From Chloracidobacterium sp. (GTDB lineage: Bacteria > Acidobacteriota > Blastocatellia > Pyrinomonadales > Pyrinomonadaceae), in assembly GCA_016716305.1 (NCBI GenBank), contig JADJWP010000002.1, forward strand, positions 372,001 to 436,000: a stretch of DNA of 64,000 nucleotides, read 5' to 3'. A model generated the notes under the pieces. It had not been told where the DNA came from. It ran no database searches and worked only from the letters and a program-made list of their open reading frames with translations. Position 1 is the first letter of the stretch; every line of letters begins with the position of its first letter. Positions 42,644 to 51,111 of the stretch are shown piece after piece. The position numbers were made by a program, and so were the translations under genes.

Positions 42644-42774
42644 TTTATTTGCTCCTTCTAGTGGCATTTGAGTCGTGGGATCTTACCTTCGAACGCGTAA
42701 TGATGCTCGAAATTCTATCAGAATCGTCCGGTGAAGATGCATCTGAATAACACAGGTCCTCGAAACCGAAGCTT

Positions 42775-43467
42775 ATGGCAAAACGTTTCGTATTGATCGG
42801 CGGCAGTTATGGTATAGGAAATGAACTTGCTTCGCGGCTGGCTAGCGATGGGAACGACGTCTCGGTTCTAAGCAGAACTGCGGGTGATCTTGCCAACATC
42901 GCGGGCATTGACCATATAACATTTGATGCGCTGACAGATTCGATACCGAAGTTTGACGGGCCTGTCGATGGTTTGGCTTATCTGCCGGGAACCATAAATC
43001 TCAGGCCCTTTCATCGGCTTACCGACACCGATTTCCAAAATGATCTCAATGTCAGCCTCTTCGGCGCTGTTTCTGCCATTCGTTCATTGCTTCCGAATCT
43101 TAAGGAATCCGATTCCTCATCCGTCGTTTTGTTCAGTACGGTCGCGGTCAAGATCGGCATGCCGTTTCATGCTTCGGTCGCCGCGTCAAAAGGAGCGATC
43201 GAGGGGCTGACCCGTTCTCTCGCTGCGGAACTTGCACCTAATATAAGGGTCAACTGTATTGCTCCGTCGCTGACCGAAACATCGCTCGCCGAAAAGCTCT
43301 TGAATACTGAGCAAAAGAAGGAATTGGCTGCTGAACGGCATCCGATGAAGCGAGTCGGAACCGTCGATGATATTGCTTCTGTCGCTGCTTTCCTGCTGAC
43401 CGGGAACTCATCGTGGATCACCGGTCAGGTCATTCACGTCGACGGCGGGATGAGCGCGATAAAATGA
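42775..43467 (+). CDS. SDR-family protein lacking the catalytic tyrosine
   Basis: 230 residues with the SDR Rossmann fold: the nucleotide motif is GGSYGIG (9-15), the central region VALFS-like ends with Ser121, and the segment FHASVAASKGAIEG carries Lys139. At the position of the catalytic Tyr (four before Lys) there is Val135. The C-terminal WITGQVIHVDGG motif is normal. Without Tyr the usual proton transfer is not possible, so it may work on a different reaction or act as a binding protein. Similar HAS[VI]AAxKGA sequences form a known subgroup of uncharacterised SDRs. It is divergent from the methyltransferase gene. Confidence 0.88.
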   Translation: MAKRFVLIGGSYGIGNELASRLASDGNDVSVLSRTAGDLANIAGIDHITFDALTDSIPKFDGPVDGLAYLPGTINLRPFHRLTDTDFQNDLNVSLFGAVSAIRSLLPNLKESDSSSVVLFSTVAVKIGMPFHASVAASKGAIEGLTRSLAAELAPNIRVNCIAPSLTETSLAEKLLNTEQKKELAAERHPMKRVGTVDDIASVAAFLLTGNSSWITGQVIHVDGGMSAIK

Positions 43468-43484
43468 CCGCCTGATCCAGGCGG
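43468..43484. terminator. Short convergent hairpin
   Basis: CCGCCTG and CAGGCGG pair perfectly over three bases between the SDR stop and the stop of the minus-strand gene at 43526. On the minus strand it is followed by TCATTTTAT, on the plus strand by CCATTTCC; either is a weak T-tract. Confidence 0.4.
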
Positions 43485-43525
43485 CCATTTCCGTGACCTG
43501 CGTTTTCGTTCGCTCGCCGGGGAAG

Positions 43526-44959
43526 CTACCTTCCGATCGAGGCGGCGATCGATTGTGCGGCCTGTTCTACTACCTGCGAGATTATGTCATCTCCGTCGGA
43601 TCTGGCCTTTACCTTGAATTGCTTTGAGAGGGCCGGCCCGCCGCCTACACGGCTAAGATCCAAGTCCAGCGTGATCTCGTCTTTGGACTTGATATTTGAA
43701 GAAACGCTCGTCGCCGATATCAAAGCCTGGGTGGCAACCTGACCAGCTATGTTGCCGACCGTGCTTCCGGTGTGACCGATCCCGGTTCTGGCGATCGCCG
43801 AACCGAGGGCTGATCCGAACATCTTCCCGAATCCTCCGCCGCCTTTCTTATGCGAGGCCGTGATATCGATCACAAAGTCGCATTCCTTTTCTTTAGCCTC
43901 TGCTTCACGTGCGGAAGCAAGCCTCGCATCGATCGCTACGACCTCGACGTTTGGCATTTTGAGGAACACCGTAAGGGTGTTTTGCACCGCATTCGCGAGT
44001 TCTGCTGCAGTAATACGGTCACCGACCGCCCCGGTCTTTACGGTTGCTAACCCGATCCGTGTCGTACCAGCGGGTTTCGCCGGAACCGGAGGAGCAGGAG
44101 CAGAAGCTGCAGCATTCGTTACCTGCACCGGGCTTTGCATACCGCTGACCGTTGGCTGCGTTAGATTGCTGCCTCTTGTAGCCTGCGGTGTTGCCGCCGC
44201 CGCATAGAGCTGTGACGGGTCGAAAACTTCCCGATAATCGGCAGGGACATCGAAAAGCGCCGCGTCAAGCTGCGACCTTGAGAGTTCGACGACCTCGGTG
44301 AGCATCGACATGACCTCTTTACCGCTCTCGTCGAACATGGTCATCTTTTCGTAGACCGGAAAGCCACGCGTGCCGCTACCGGTCTGCTTCATTTCAAACT
44401 TGTCCTGACATCCGCCGCCGTTCTTTGCTCCGTAGTTTCGCGGATCAAGGGTTTGGCCGCAATCGAAATTCTGTTCAAAATCGATATACCAACCGTCGGT
44501 TTCCATCCTGCTGTTCGTCTTGCTGCAGGCATCGGGCGAAGACTTTGTATCCATAGAAATGATCAGCCTTCGTGCCTGAAAGCCGAACATCTGCTTTCGC
44601 TCGCCGGTGTCTTTGATGTTGATCGTCGTGACAATTCGGCCGCCTTTTGTGACCGGTACATTTGTTTTGGTATTTACCGGCGATTTACCGGTCGTTTCGA
44701 TCTCGCCGAACTCATTAACGACAAAAGTCTTTGTTGATGGGTTCATCTGGATCGCACGCCGAAGGTCACACTGCGTTATGTTGACCATCGAGCCGCCCAT
44801 CGCGTCGGTGCGTTGACGCTTGCCCTTTATGTAGGTCGTATTTTCATACGTTTGACCGGCCATTGACTGCTTGGATCTTACCTTGACATCCGCAAATGCT
44901 GACTGGAACGACACAAGCGTCAGGATGATGACCGCGAACAGAAAGAACTGTTGTTTCAT
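43526..44959 (-). CDS. Secreted DUF4412-like protein with TolB/LpoB-like C-terminus
   Basis: 477 residues. A signal peptide (about 1-23) leads to a domain (about 24-235) that resembles DUF4412: VKVRSKQSMAG, YIKGKRQRTD and MNPSTKTFVVNE. Four cysteines in this part may form disulfides. A Pro/Ala-rich linker follows, then a C-terminal part from about 300 (TRIGLATVKTG, then NAVQNTLTVFLKMPNVEVV and CDFVIDI) that looks like a TolB/LpoB-type alpha/beta domain with a glycine-zipper insert (GKMFGSALGSAIARTG). Function unknown. The TolB-like similarity is weak but echoes the modules of the two giant kinases. A GGAGG Shine-Dalgarno precedes the ATG. It is divergent from the sigma-factor gene. Confidence 0.65.
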   Translation of the reverse strand: MKQQFFLFAVIILTLVSFQSAFADVKVRSKQSMAGQTYENTTYIKGKRQRTDAMGGSMVNITQCDLRRAIQMNPSTKTFVVNEFGEIETTGKSPVNTKTNVPVTKGGRIVTTINIKDTGERKQMFGFQARRLIISMDTKSSPDACSKTNSRMETDGWYIDFEQNFDCGQTLDPRNYGAKNGGGCQDKFEMKQTGSGTRGFPVYEKMTMFDESGKEVMSMLTEVVELSRSQLDAALFDVPADYREVFDPSQLYAAAATPQATRGSNLTQPTVSGMQSPVQVTNAAASAPAPPVPAKPAGTTRIGLATVKTGAVGDRITAAELANAVQNTLTVFLKMPNVEVVAIDARLASAREAEAKEKECDFVIDITASHKKGGGGFGKMFGSALGSAIARTGIGHTGSTVGNIAGQVATQALISATSVSSNIKSKDEITLDLDLSRVGGGPALSKQFKVKARSDGDDIISQVVEQAAQSIAASIGR

Positions 44960-45060
44960 TATTGCCTCCGGAAAATATGATCTGGTGTCAGAGTTCGTCT
45001 CTCACCGGTAAACGCGTGCCGGGTCCGGAATTCGTATCTTGGCATTAAAAAGTCTGCGCG

Positions 45061-45089
45061 TTGATAAGCAACGCTCCATTGAATATAAT
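45061..45089 (+). promoter_or_regulatory. Sigma-70 promoter of the ECF sigma gene
   Basis: TTGATA and a perfect TATAAT with a 17-base spacer, ending 28 bases before the ATG at 45118. Confidence 0.65.
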
Positions 45090-45117
45090 CGCGAAGGCCC
45101 GTAACGAAGCCGCGATT

Positions 45118-45690
45118 ATGACCAGCCAACAACCCAACGAGATCACCCAGATGCTCATCGAATTGACCGACGGTAATAAAGACGTCGTCAACCAGATACT
45201 GCCGCACATATACGACGAACTTCGGCGGCTGGCGGGAAGCTATCTTCGCAAAGAGCGTTCAAATCACACTCTGCAACCGACAGCCCTCGTCCATGAGGCG
45301 TACATGAAACTGATCGATCAACGACAGGTCAAATGGCAGAACCGGGCACACTTCTTTGGCATTGCGGCTCAGGTGATGAGGCGGATATTGATGGATCACG
45401 CCCGAAAACATCTGGCAAACAAACGCGGCGGCGATGCTGAGATCTTGCCGATCGAAGAGGAGATCCTTGTAGTTTCGCAGGACAGATCTGCCGAGCTCGT
45501 CGCACTTGATGATGCACTCGAACAGTTGGCGAAGATCGACCCGCAAAAGGCGAAGATCGTTGAGCTGCGATATTTCGGTGGGTTGTCGATCGAAGAGACT
45601 GCAGAAGTGATCGGCGTCAGCGTTCCGACCGTAAATCGCCAATGGAGAATGGCCAAAGCGTGGTTATATTCGCAGGTCAGCGGCGATTAG
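45118..45690 (+). CDS. ECF-type RNA polymerase sigma factor (TIGR02999 group)
   Basis: 190 residues from the ATG at 45118 (a TTG at 45061 falls on the promoter and is rejected). Region 2 reads HIYDELRRLAGSYLRKER and HTLQPTALVHEAYMKL, then NRAHFFGIAAQVMRRILMDHAR, the hallmark of the TIGR02999 sigma factors common in Acidobacteriota and Planctomycetes. Region 4 has VELRYFGGLSIEETAEVIGV and a final NRQWRMAKAWL helix. No anti-sigma gene is adjacent. In related genomes such factors occur beside kinase-TPR genes; here the two giant kinases are 6.5 kb away. Its stop codon overlaps the stop of the convergent phosphatase gene by four bases. Confidence 0.92.
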   Translation: MTSQQPNEITQMLIELTDGNKDVVNQILPHIYDELRRLAGSYLRKERSNHTLQPTALVHEAYMKLIDQRQVKWQNRAHFFGIAAQVMRRILMDHARKHLANKRGGDAEILPIEEEILVVSQDRSAELVALDDALEQLAKIDPQKAKIVELRYFGGLSIEETAEVIGVSVPTVNRQWRMAKAWLYSQVSGD

Positions 45691-47342
45691 TTACGCTTCA
45701 CGATAAGTAGTGTGATGTCATCGTTTGCAGGAGCTGTTTGTGTGAATGCAGAGAGCGACGATTCGACCTTATCGCGAATACCTGCTGCCGAGGCTCTTAG
45801 ATTCTTGCGGATAACGTCGGTCAATCGTTCCATGCCAAACTCTTCGTCCATCGGATTGACAGCTTCCGACACGCCATCCGAATAAACAACGAGAACGTCG
45901 CCCGGCCCAAGGGTGATCTCGCCGCCCTCGTATTGGGCATCGGACATCAGGCCAAGCGGAAGCCCGCCTGAATCCAGCAGCGTGATCGTACCGTCGGCAC
46001 GCCCAAGCAGCGGCGGATTGTGGCCCGCATTGATATATTTTAGATTCCCGCTCGCGGGATCCAACTCCCCAATGAAGAGCGTGACAAAACGGTTGGAGGG
46101 CGTGTTCTCTGCAAGGTAATGGTTGACCGACCTCACGGTCTCATCGAGCGTGCTCTTGGCGGAGATCTGAGCATGGATCGCGGCGTGCAGGCTGGACATC
46201 AACAACGCAGCGGCGGTTCCTTTACCCGATACGTCACCAAGCGCGACGACCATCTTGTCATCATGCCGTCCGATAAAGTCGTAATAATCGCCGCCGATCT
46301 CAAAACAAGAGAATGAGATCCCCTGAAACTCGTATCCTTCGACCTGCGGCGGAGCCGACGGCTGAAAACGCTGCTGAATTTCGGTCGCAAGCTCAAGCTC
46401 GCGCTCCATCCTTTCGCGTTCCATCCGCGATTCGATCAAGGTAGCGTTCTCGACACGGATCGAAGCCACCGATGCAAGCGTCGTCAGAATGTTCAGATGC
46501 TCTTCGGAAAATGTCGTCTCATACGTCGGCGAATCAGCATAGATCAACCCAAAGATATTTCGTTCATCGACGCTCAACGGTACCGCAAGTACCGAACGAA
46601 TTCCCTGCAGCACCATTGTCTGAGTTCCAAAGCGCGGATCCTGCTGCGCATCAGCTGTAAGTACGGAACGGCCGTTCTTGAGCACTTCGTCCATCACGCT
46701 GTGGCTGACGCGGACCTCGCTCAAGGTCTCGTCGCGTCCTCGAACGCGGGCGACCATTATCCGCATTTCGTCGGGTGCGTTCTCGTCACGCAGCATGATG
46801 ACGCATCGTTCTGCCGGAACTGCCTCAAAAACAAGCGATGCGACCTGATTCAGCGTTTCGTCGAGCCCGCTTGCTGAAAGCAGCGCGACTCCGACCTTGC
46901 TTATCAGGCCAAGCAACTCGGTTCGTGACGAGAACTGGCCCTTTAGCAGCTCTGTCGTCGGAATACGTCGGCTCTGAAATGAGATCGTCTTTGATGGATC
47001 TAGCGCCTCTGTCCGGTCGGCAATGAGCGTCGCACCCGCGGGAAGGCCCTTGATATCGCCATCGAACGTGATCTTGGTCTCGCCGATCTGTATCTCACCG
47101 CCGGTCGATAGCGGAACCCCCGCCTTCACCAAAACGCCGTTGTATCGTGTGCCATTGGCCGACCCCAGATCCTGCAGCCAGTAACCGTCGCCCTCGAGCC
47201 TGACCTCGGCGTGAAGACGGGAGGCAAATGCATCAGGGATACAGACATCGCTCCGGGCCGACCTGCCGATGGTCGTGCGCAGACGGTTGAGCTCGATCTT
47301 TTCGGGCTCGCCGGATGAATTTTTGATGATCAATCGCGCCAT
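45687..47342 (-). CDS. FHA/GAF/PP2C (SpoIIE-type) phosphatase
   Basis: 551 residues, three domains. FHA (about 1-95) has the phosphothreonine-binding residues GRS (26-28), SRLHAE (41-46) and NGT (63-65). GAF (about 155-310) is a small-molecule or redox sensor. A short coiled coil (about 313-335, MERERMERELELATEIQQRF) connects to the PP2C/SpoIIE phosphatase (about 338-548), with GGDYYDF and GDVSGKG carrying the metal-binding Asp residues, and YSDGVSEA near the end. It probably removes phosphate from Ser/Thr proteins, perhaps substrates of the kinase two genes upstream. Last gene of the FHA-kinase-RDD-phosphatase operon, 11 bases after the RDD gene. Confidence 0.92.
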   Translation of the reverse strand: MARLIIKNSSGEPEKIELNRLRTTIGRSARSDVCIPDAFASRLHAEVRLEGDGYWLQDLGSANGTRYNGVLVKAGVPLSTGGEIQIGETKITFDGDIKGLPAGATLIADRTEALDPSKTISFQSRRIPTTELLKGQFSSRTELLGLISKVGVALLSASGLDETLNQVASLVFEAVPAERCVIMLRDENAPDEMRIMVARVRGRDETLSEVRVSHSVMDEVLKNGRSVLTADAQQDPRFGTQTMVLQGIRSVLAVPLSVDERNIFGLIYADSPTYETTFSEEHLNILTTLASVASIRVENATLIESRMERERMERELELATEIQQRFQPSAPPQVEGYEFQGISFSCFEIGGDYYDFIGRHDDKMVVALGDVSGKGTAAALLMSSLHAAIHAQISAKSTLDETVRSVNHYLAENTPSNRFVTLFIGELDPASGNLKYINAGHNPPLLGRADGTITLLDSGGLPLGLMSDAQYEGGEITLGPGDVLVVYSDGVSEAVNPMDEEFGMERLTDVIRKNLRASAAGIRDKVESSLSAFTQTAPANDDITLLIVKRN

Positions 47343-47353
47343 TAGGGAAAGTC

Positions 47354-47881
47354 TTAGTTCATTCTCCGCGAACGGTCAGCGAATATTACGACCGTTCCGA
47401 ACAAATAATCGTGCAGAGCCCTGCCTTTACTGCTGAACAATGAGGTAAGGAAGCCCAGCCCCACAGATGCAAGCAGCAAAAGGTAGCCAACCGTCTGGCG
47501 CAGAACCATCGCCTTTAAAGACGGAGGGTTGCCTGAAATGTTAACGATCGTGATACCGGCGACCATCTTCCCGATCGATCGGCCGCCGATCGCCGGCAGG
47601 ACGATCAAGTTTGCCATCGAGATCAGTACAGCCGTGATCCATCCAACATTGTTCAGTTCGCCATTCAGTAGCGAGGCACCGTCACTTCCCATCATCCTAC
47701 CCAAAATGAGAAATACGACCGGCCCGACGACCACAAGCATGTAATCGATCAAGGCTGCTCCGCATCGCAATAGGAATGGAGCCCGCACAGCCTCGGGCGT
47801 AAACCCGACGATAGTCTCGACGGCACGTACCCGTCCTGCGCTTCCGCGGCTGATTGGCTGTGAGGTCATAGATGAGGTCAT
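47354..47881 (-). CDS. RDD-family membrane protein
   Basis: 175 residues with three to four membrane segments. The RDD signature residues are seen as LLRCGAALIDYMLVVV (Arg and Asp in the first segment) and GGRSIGKMVAGI between the later segments, with a final AxLGFLTSLF-like segment and HDYLFGTVV. RDD proteins may be transporters or membrane anchors; the role is not established. It sits between the kinase and the phosphatase genes and might be their membrane partner (inference). Confidence 0.85.
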   Translation of the reverse strand: MTSSMTSQPISRGSAGRVRAVETIVGFTPEAVRAPFLLRCGAALIDYMLVVVGPVVFLILGRMMGSDGASLLNGELNNVGWITAVLISMANLIVLPAIGGRSIGKMVAGITIVNISGNPPSLKAMVLRQTVGYLLLLASVGLGFLTSLFSSKGRALHDYLFGTVVIFADRSRRMN

Positions 47882-47887
47882 GCCGAA

Positions 47888-50194
47888 CTAGCCAACAACA
47901 AAATGAAGCGTGGTATCGCCGATCCTCAGCTTGTCGCCGCTGACGATCGTATGCGGTTTGTGCGGTGCGAGCCTGACCGAATCGTTCGAAACGGCCGAAA
48001 GGATCGTACCGTTCGAGGACCCGAGGTCCTCGACAAGAAAATTCGAACCCTCTCGCCAAATTCGGGCATGACGACGAGAGATCTTCGTTTGCGGATCGTA
48101 CTTTGACAGATCGACCTCTGGAAAAATATTGGACATCGGATCGCGCCGCCCGACAAGGTTCTCGTCCTTCAAGAGCGAGAATGTCGGAGCCGATAGTTCG
48201 CCGGTTCCCTCGACAAAAAGTTTTGCCGTAGCGGAACCCGACGAATAGATCCCCGAATGGACGCCCTGCTGTGCGATCGGCTGCTTCGAACCGCAAAAAG
48301 CGCAAAAAAGGTCGGTCGCGACGATCCTCTGCCCGCAGAAACCGCAAAATACGTTCTGGTTGGCCAGGCTCACTGAGGCCGGGATCTCCGAGACACCGTA
48401 TGTCACCAGTCCGGCATTAAGGTTGCTGAGGTGCTCTTCGAGAACCTTGCGCATCTCGGCAGCAGACGTGAACCGAGAGTCGGCGTTGTACTCGACCGCC
48501 TTCATCAAGATTCTCTCCATCTGATCGGACAACTGCGGATTTATCTGCCGAGGCCTCGGGTTCTTCTGAAAATCGAATATCAGCAGAGGATTGCTCTGTG
48601 GGTCGGCACCTGTCATCAAATGAAACATCGTTGAACCAAGACTGTAGATATCTGACCGCGGTTCAACATTGCCGCTAAACAGTTCCGGCGGAGCGTATCC
48701 CATCGTCCCGACCGCCGTAACGCCTTTTTCTTCTTTCTGACTGATCGATCGAGCGATGCCAAAATCTATAAGCATCACGCGGCCCGAATTCCCATCGACC
48801 ATGATATTCGATGGCTTAAGATCACGATATACGATCGTCGAAGGCTGGCAATGGAGATAGTCGAGGACGTCGATTATCTGGATCGCCCATTCGGTAACGG
48901 TCTTTTCATCGATCTTGCCCTCAGGTGCAGATCGCAGCCGGGACGAAAGATCGCCGCCGGAAATATATTTCATTACCAGATAGAAACGGCCCTCGGAGGC
49001 ATCGTAAAAGTAATCGAAGATCGTCGGGATGGACAGATGGTCGAGCGAAGAAAGGATCATCGATTCGCGTTTGAAATCGTTTATCGCCTTTTCCTGCTGC
49101 TCGTCTTCGATATGTGCCTGGACCATCTCCTTGACGGCCCTCAGTACGCCGCCAAGATTATTGTCGCTTGCGAGATAGACGGCACCCATGCCGCCGCCGC
49201 CGATCTTTCGAATGATCTCATATCTCGAATTAAGTATGGTCCCTTCCTGCAGAGGCTTCAGCTTTGTCGATTTTCGTCCGTCAGTATCGCTGTCGCCGGT
49301 GGTCGACGATGTAAATGATCCGCCCGAGGTATCCACATTCGCCACCGCCGCCGGCGGTTCGGCAACCGGCGGGGTCGGCGGCTCCGCAACAGCGTTAGGC
49401 CGCTCCAGCTTCGTATCAGCTTCGTCCATCAGGTTCGGGATCTCGTTCTCCATTATCCTGACCGAATCAAATGTAGCTCCCGATCTGAACGGGTCATGGG
49501 CTGCAAGCTCGTCCGTCGGCATTTTTATCTCTGGCTCAGGCTCGAATTCGGCGGCAGGTTCCGATTGAGCGGCCGGAACGGCGGCGACATCCGTCGGAAC
49601 TTCAGTTGCGACAATAGCCTCAATGACCGGCGTTTCTGCTTCAAAGGGAACCTCGATCTGGGCCGATCGTTCCGGTTCCGCCGTGCTTTCATCATCGATG
49701 ATCGAGCCTTCGACTTCCGGTGAAGCATTCTCCCGCGGCTCTTCGGCCACTTCTAAAGGAACGGCCGCGATAGTGGCACCGTGCGACGAATCTACTAGCA
49801 GTTCATCGGCCTGAAACTCGGATGTCGACTTGGGGACGACAAAATCATTCGTCTTCTCTTTGTCGACGATATCGGTCAAAATGCTCGGCACCGGTACTGC
49901 GTCCACGTCTGACGGAAGCGCTTTTTCAGCAGCCGCATTTTCGATCACGGGGTCACCGGCCGATAACATGTCGGCCTGCGGCTCAGGCGCCGTCGGAGCA
50001 GCGGTTGACTTAGCCGCCAATCGGGCTGCTTCGTCCGGAGCCATCATTATCGTGCTCTCAAATGCTTCGTCCGGTTCTGCCGGGCTCTCGGCCGCCGGTT
50101 CGGGCATCGCAATTGGCTGCAGGCTAATACCACAGAACGGGCAAAACACATCGTTCTCCGATACTTCGGAACTGCATTCATGACAACTGATCAT
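47888..50194 (-). CDS. Zinc-ribbon / Ser-Thr kinase / FHA protein
   Basis: 768 residues. An N-terminal zinc ribbon (Cys4, Cys7, Cys18, Cys21) is followed by a 280-residue acidic, Ala/Glu/Pro-rich linker. The kinase domain is about 326-588: GGGGMGAVY, RAVKEM with the ATP-binding Lys, YRDLKPSN for the catalytic loop (Tyr in place of His of HRD) and DFGIA. A second zinc ribbon (CGFCGQ and CAFCGS) is near 615-640, and a C-terminal FHA domain (about 685-768) has GRRDP, SRRHARI and NGT. FHA and kinase on one chain suggest autophosphorylation-dependent complex building. No membrane segment is present; the adjacent RDD protein may provide one. Confidence 0.9.
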   Translation of the reverse strand: MISCHECSSEVSENDVFCPFCGISLQPIAMPEPAAESPAEPDEAFESTIMMAPDEAARLAAKSTAAPTAPEPQADMLSAGDPVIENAAAEKALPSDVDAVPVPSILTDIVDKEKTNDFVVPKSTSEFQADELLVDSSHGATIAAVPLEVAEEPRENASPEVEGSIIDDESTAEPERSAQIEVPFEAETPVIEAIVATEVPTDVAAVPAAQSEPAAEFEPEPEIKMPTDELAAHDPFRSGATFDSVRIMENEIPNLMDEADTKLERPNAVAEPPTPPVAEPPAAVANVDTSGGSFTSSTTGDSDTDGRKSTKLKPLQEGTILNSRYEIIRKIGGGGMGAVYLASDNNLGGVLRAVKEMVQAHIEDEQQEKAINDFKRESMILSSLDHLSIPTIFDYFYDASEGRFYLVMKYISGGDLSSRLRSAPEGKIDEKTVTEWAIQIIDVLDYLHCQPSTIVYRDLKPSNIMVDGNSGRVMLIDFGIARSISQKEEKGVTAVGTMGYAPPELFSGNVEPRSDIYSLGSTMFHLMTGADPQSNPLLIFDFQKNPRPRQINPQLSDQMERILMKAVEYNADSRFTSAAEMRKVLEEHLSNLNAGLVTYGVSEIPASVSLANQNVFCGFCGQRIVATDLFCAFCGSKQPIAQQGVHSGIYSSGSATAKLFVEGTGELSAPTFSLLKDENLVGRRDPMSNIFPEVDLSKYDPQTKISRRHARIWREGSNFLVEDLGSSNGTILSAVSNDSVRLAPHKPHTIVSGDKLRIGDTTLHFVVG

Positions 50195-50222
50195 TTGCTA
50201 TATTTGGGCAGTTTTCGTCTGC

Positions 50223-50819
50223 CTAACCGTCAATTCGAAATCTCAAGAAGGTCTTGCCGACAATGATCTCATCGCCCTCGTTAAGGACGTGCGGACTGCC
50301 GGGCAGAAGGCGGCGTCCGCGATTGACGAACGTGCCGTTCGTCGAACCCAGATCTTCGATAGTGTATGTGTCTTCATTTCGGCGGATCCGGGCGTGCCGG
50401 CGGGATACCTTTGCGTCCGGGTCGAACGAATCGAGATCAACGTCTGGAAAAATTCCGTTATCCGCATCCCACCTGCCAATGTACGATTCCACGGCGCTGA
50501 GCGGAAACTCAGTGTTCGCCGCATCACCACGCTCGATTATCAAGCGAGCGTGCATCGTACCGGCTGATGCGTCAGTTTTTTCACGGCCCGCATCGCCGTT
50601 GCTGTCGATCTTTTCAACAAGGGGCGGAATTCCGACCGACGTAACACTTGAACGGCGAAAATCAGGGCTGCTGATGGTCTGCGGCATCGGTTCCGGCACC
50701 CGGTGAACCGGTGCAGGTTGCGGCGGCGGCGCTTGGACGGAGGCCAATCGAGTTCCGCACTCATCGCAAAATCGCGAACCTTCAATACTCTGTTTTCCGC
50801 ACGACGGGCAATTGTTCAT
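50223..50819 (-). CDS. Zinc-ribbon / FHA protein
   Basis: 198 residues. The zinc ribbon has Cys4, Cys7, Cys18 and Cys21, the same spacing as in the kinase downstream. A Pro/Gln-rich linker leads to an FHA domain (about 105-195) with YIGRWD, SRRHARI and STNGTFV, the phosphothreonine-reading residues. The FHA insert IFPDVDLDSFDPDAKVS is closely similar to IFPEVDLSKYDPQTKIS in the kinase, so the two genes share an origin. It probably reads phosphorylation made by that kinase. First gene of the operon; a candidate promoter is 60-90 bases upstream. Confidence 0.88.
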   Translation of the reverse strand: MNNCPSCGKQSIEGSRFCDECGTRLASVQAPPPQPAPVHRVPEPMPQTISSPDFRRSSVTSVGIPPLVEKIDSNGDAGREKTDASAGTMHARLIIERGDAANTEFPLSAVESYIGRWDADNGIFPDVDLDSFDPDAKVSRRHARIRRNEDTYTIEDLGSTNGTFVNRGRRLLPGSPHVLNEGDEIIVGKTFLRFRIDG

Positions 50820-50881
50820 TTTCGCAAAACGGCGCAGACCTTCGGGACCCAGGGAGCCCCTGATATAATAACCTGAAAAGC

Positions 50882-50910
50882 ATTCTATCTCTTAATGTAA
50901 AATTCGTAAA
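50882..50910 (-). promoter_or_regulatory. Candidate promoter of the FHA-kinase operon
   Basis: Minus-strand TTTACG (plus 50905-50910) and TAGAAT (plus 50882-50887) with a 17-base spacer. The gap 50820-51111 contains nothing else that I can support. Confidence 0.45.
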
Positions 50911-51111
50911 TCGGCTAGTGCATATCAATCGGCTTCCGAAGTGGCGCGATCGGCGCGGCAAGCTCGCTTCCGGCATATTGATGATCGCAGTTTTTTGAAA
51001 CTTGGCCGAACATGTGGTCGTAATAACGGCTTGACGCGGCTTTGCGGTTGATAAGGGCACGTCTAGATTCACTTAAATTGTTCAAATCAGAAGAATAGAG
51101 GAAATTCAGAT

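Noticed and set aside
50864..50869. TATAAT on the plus strand
   Set aside because: No -35 and almost 250 bases from the adaptor gene ATG; the minus-strand pair at 50882-50910 is more convincing.
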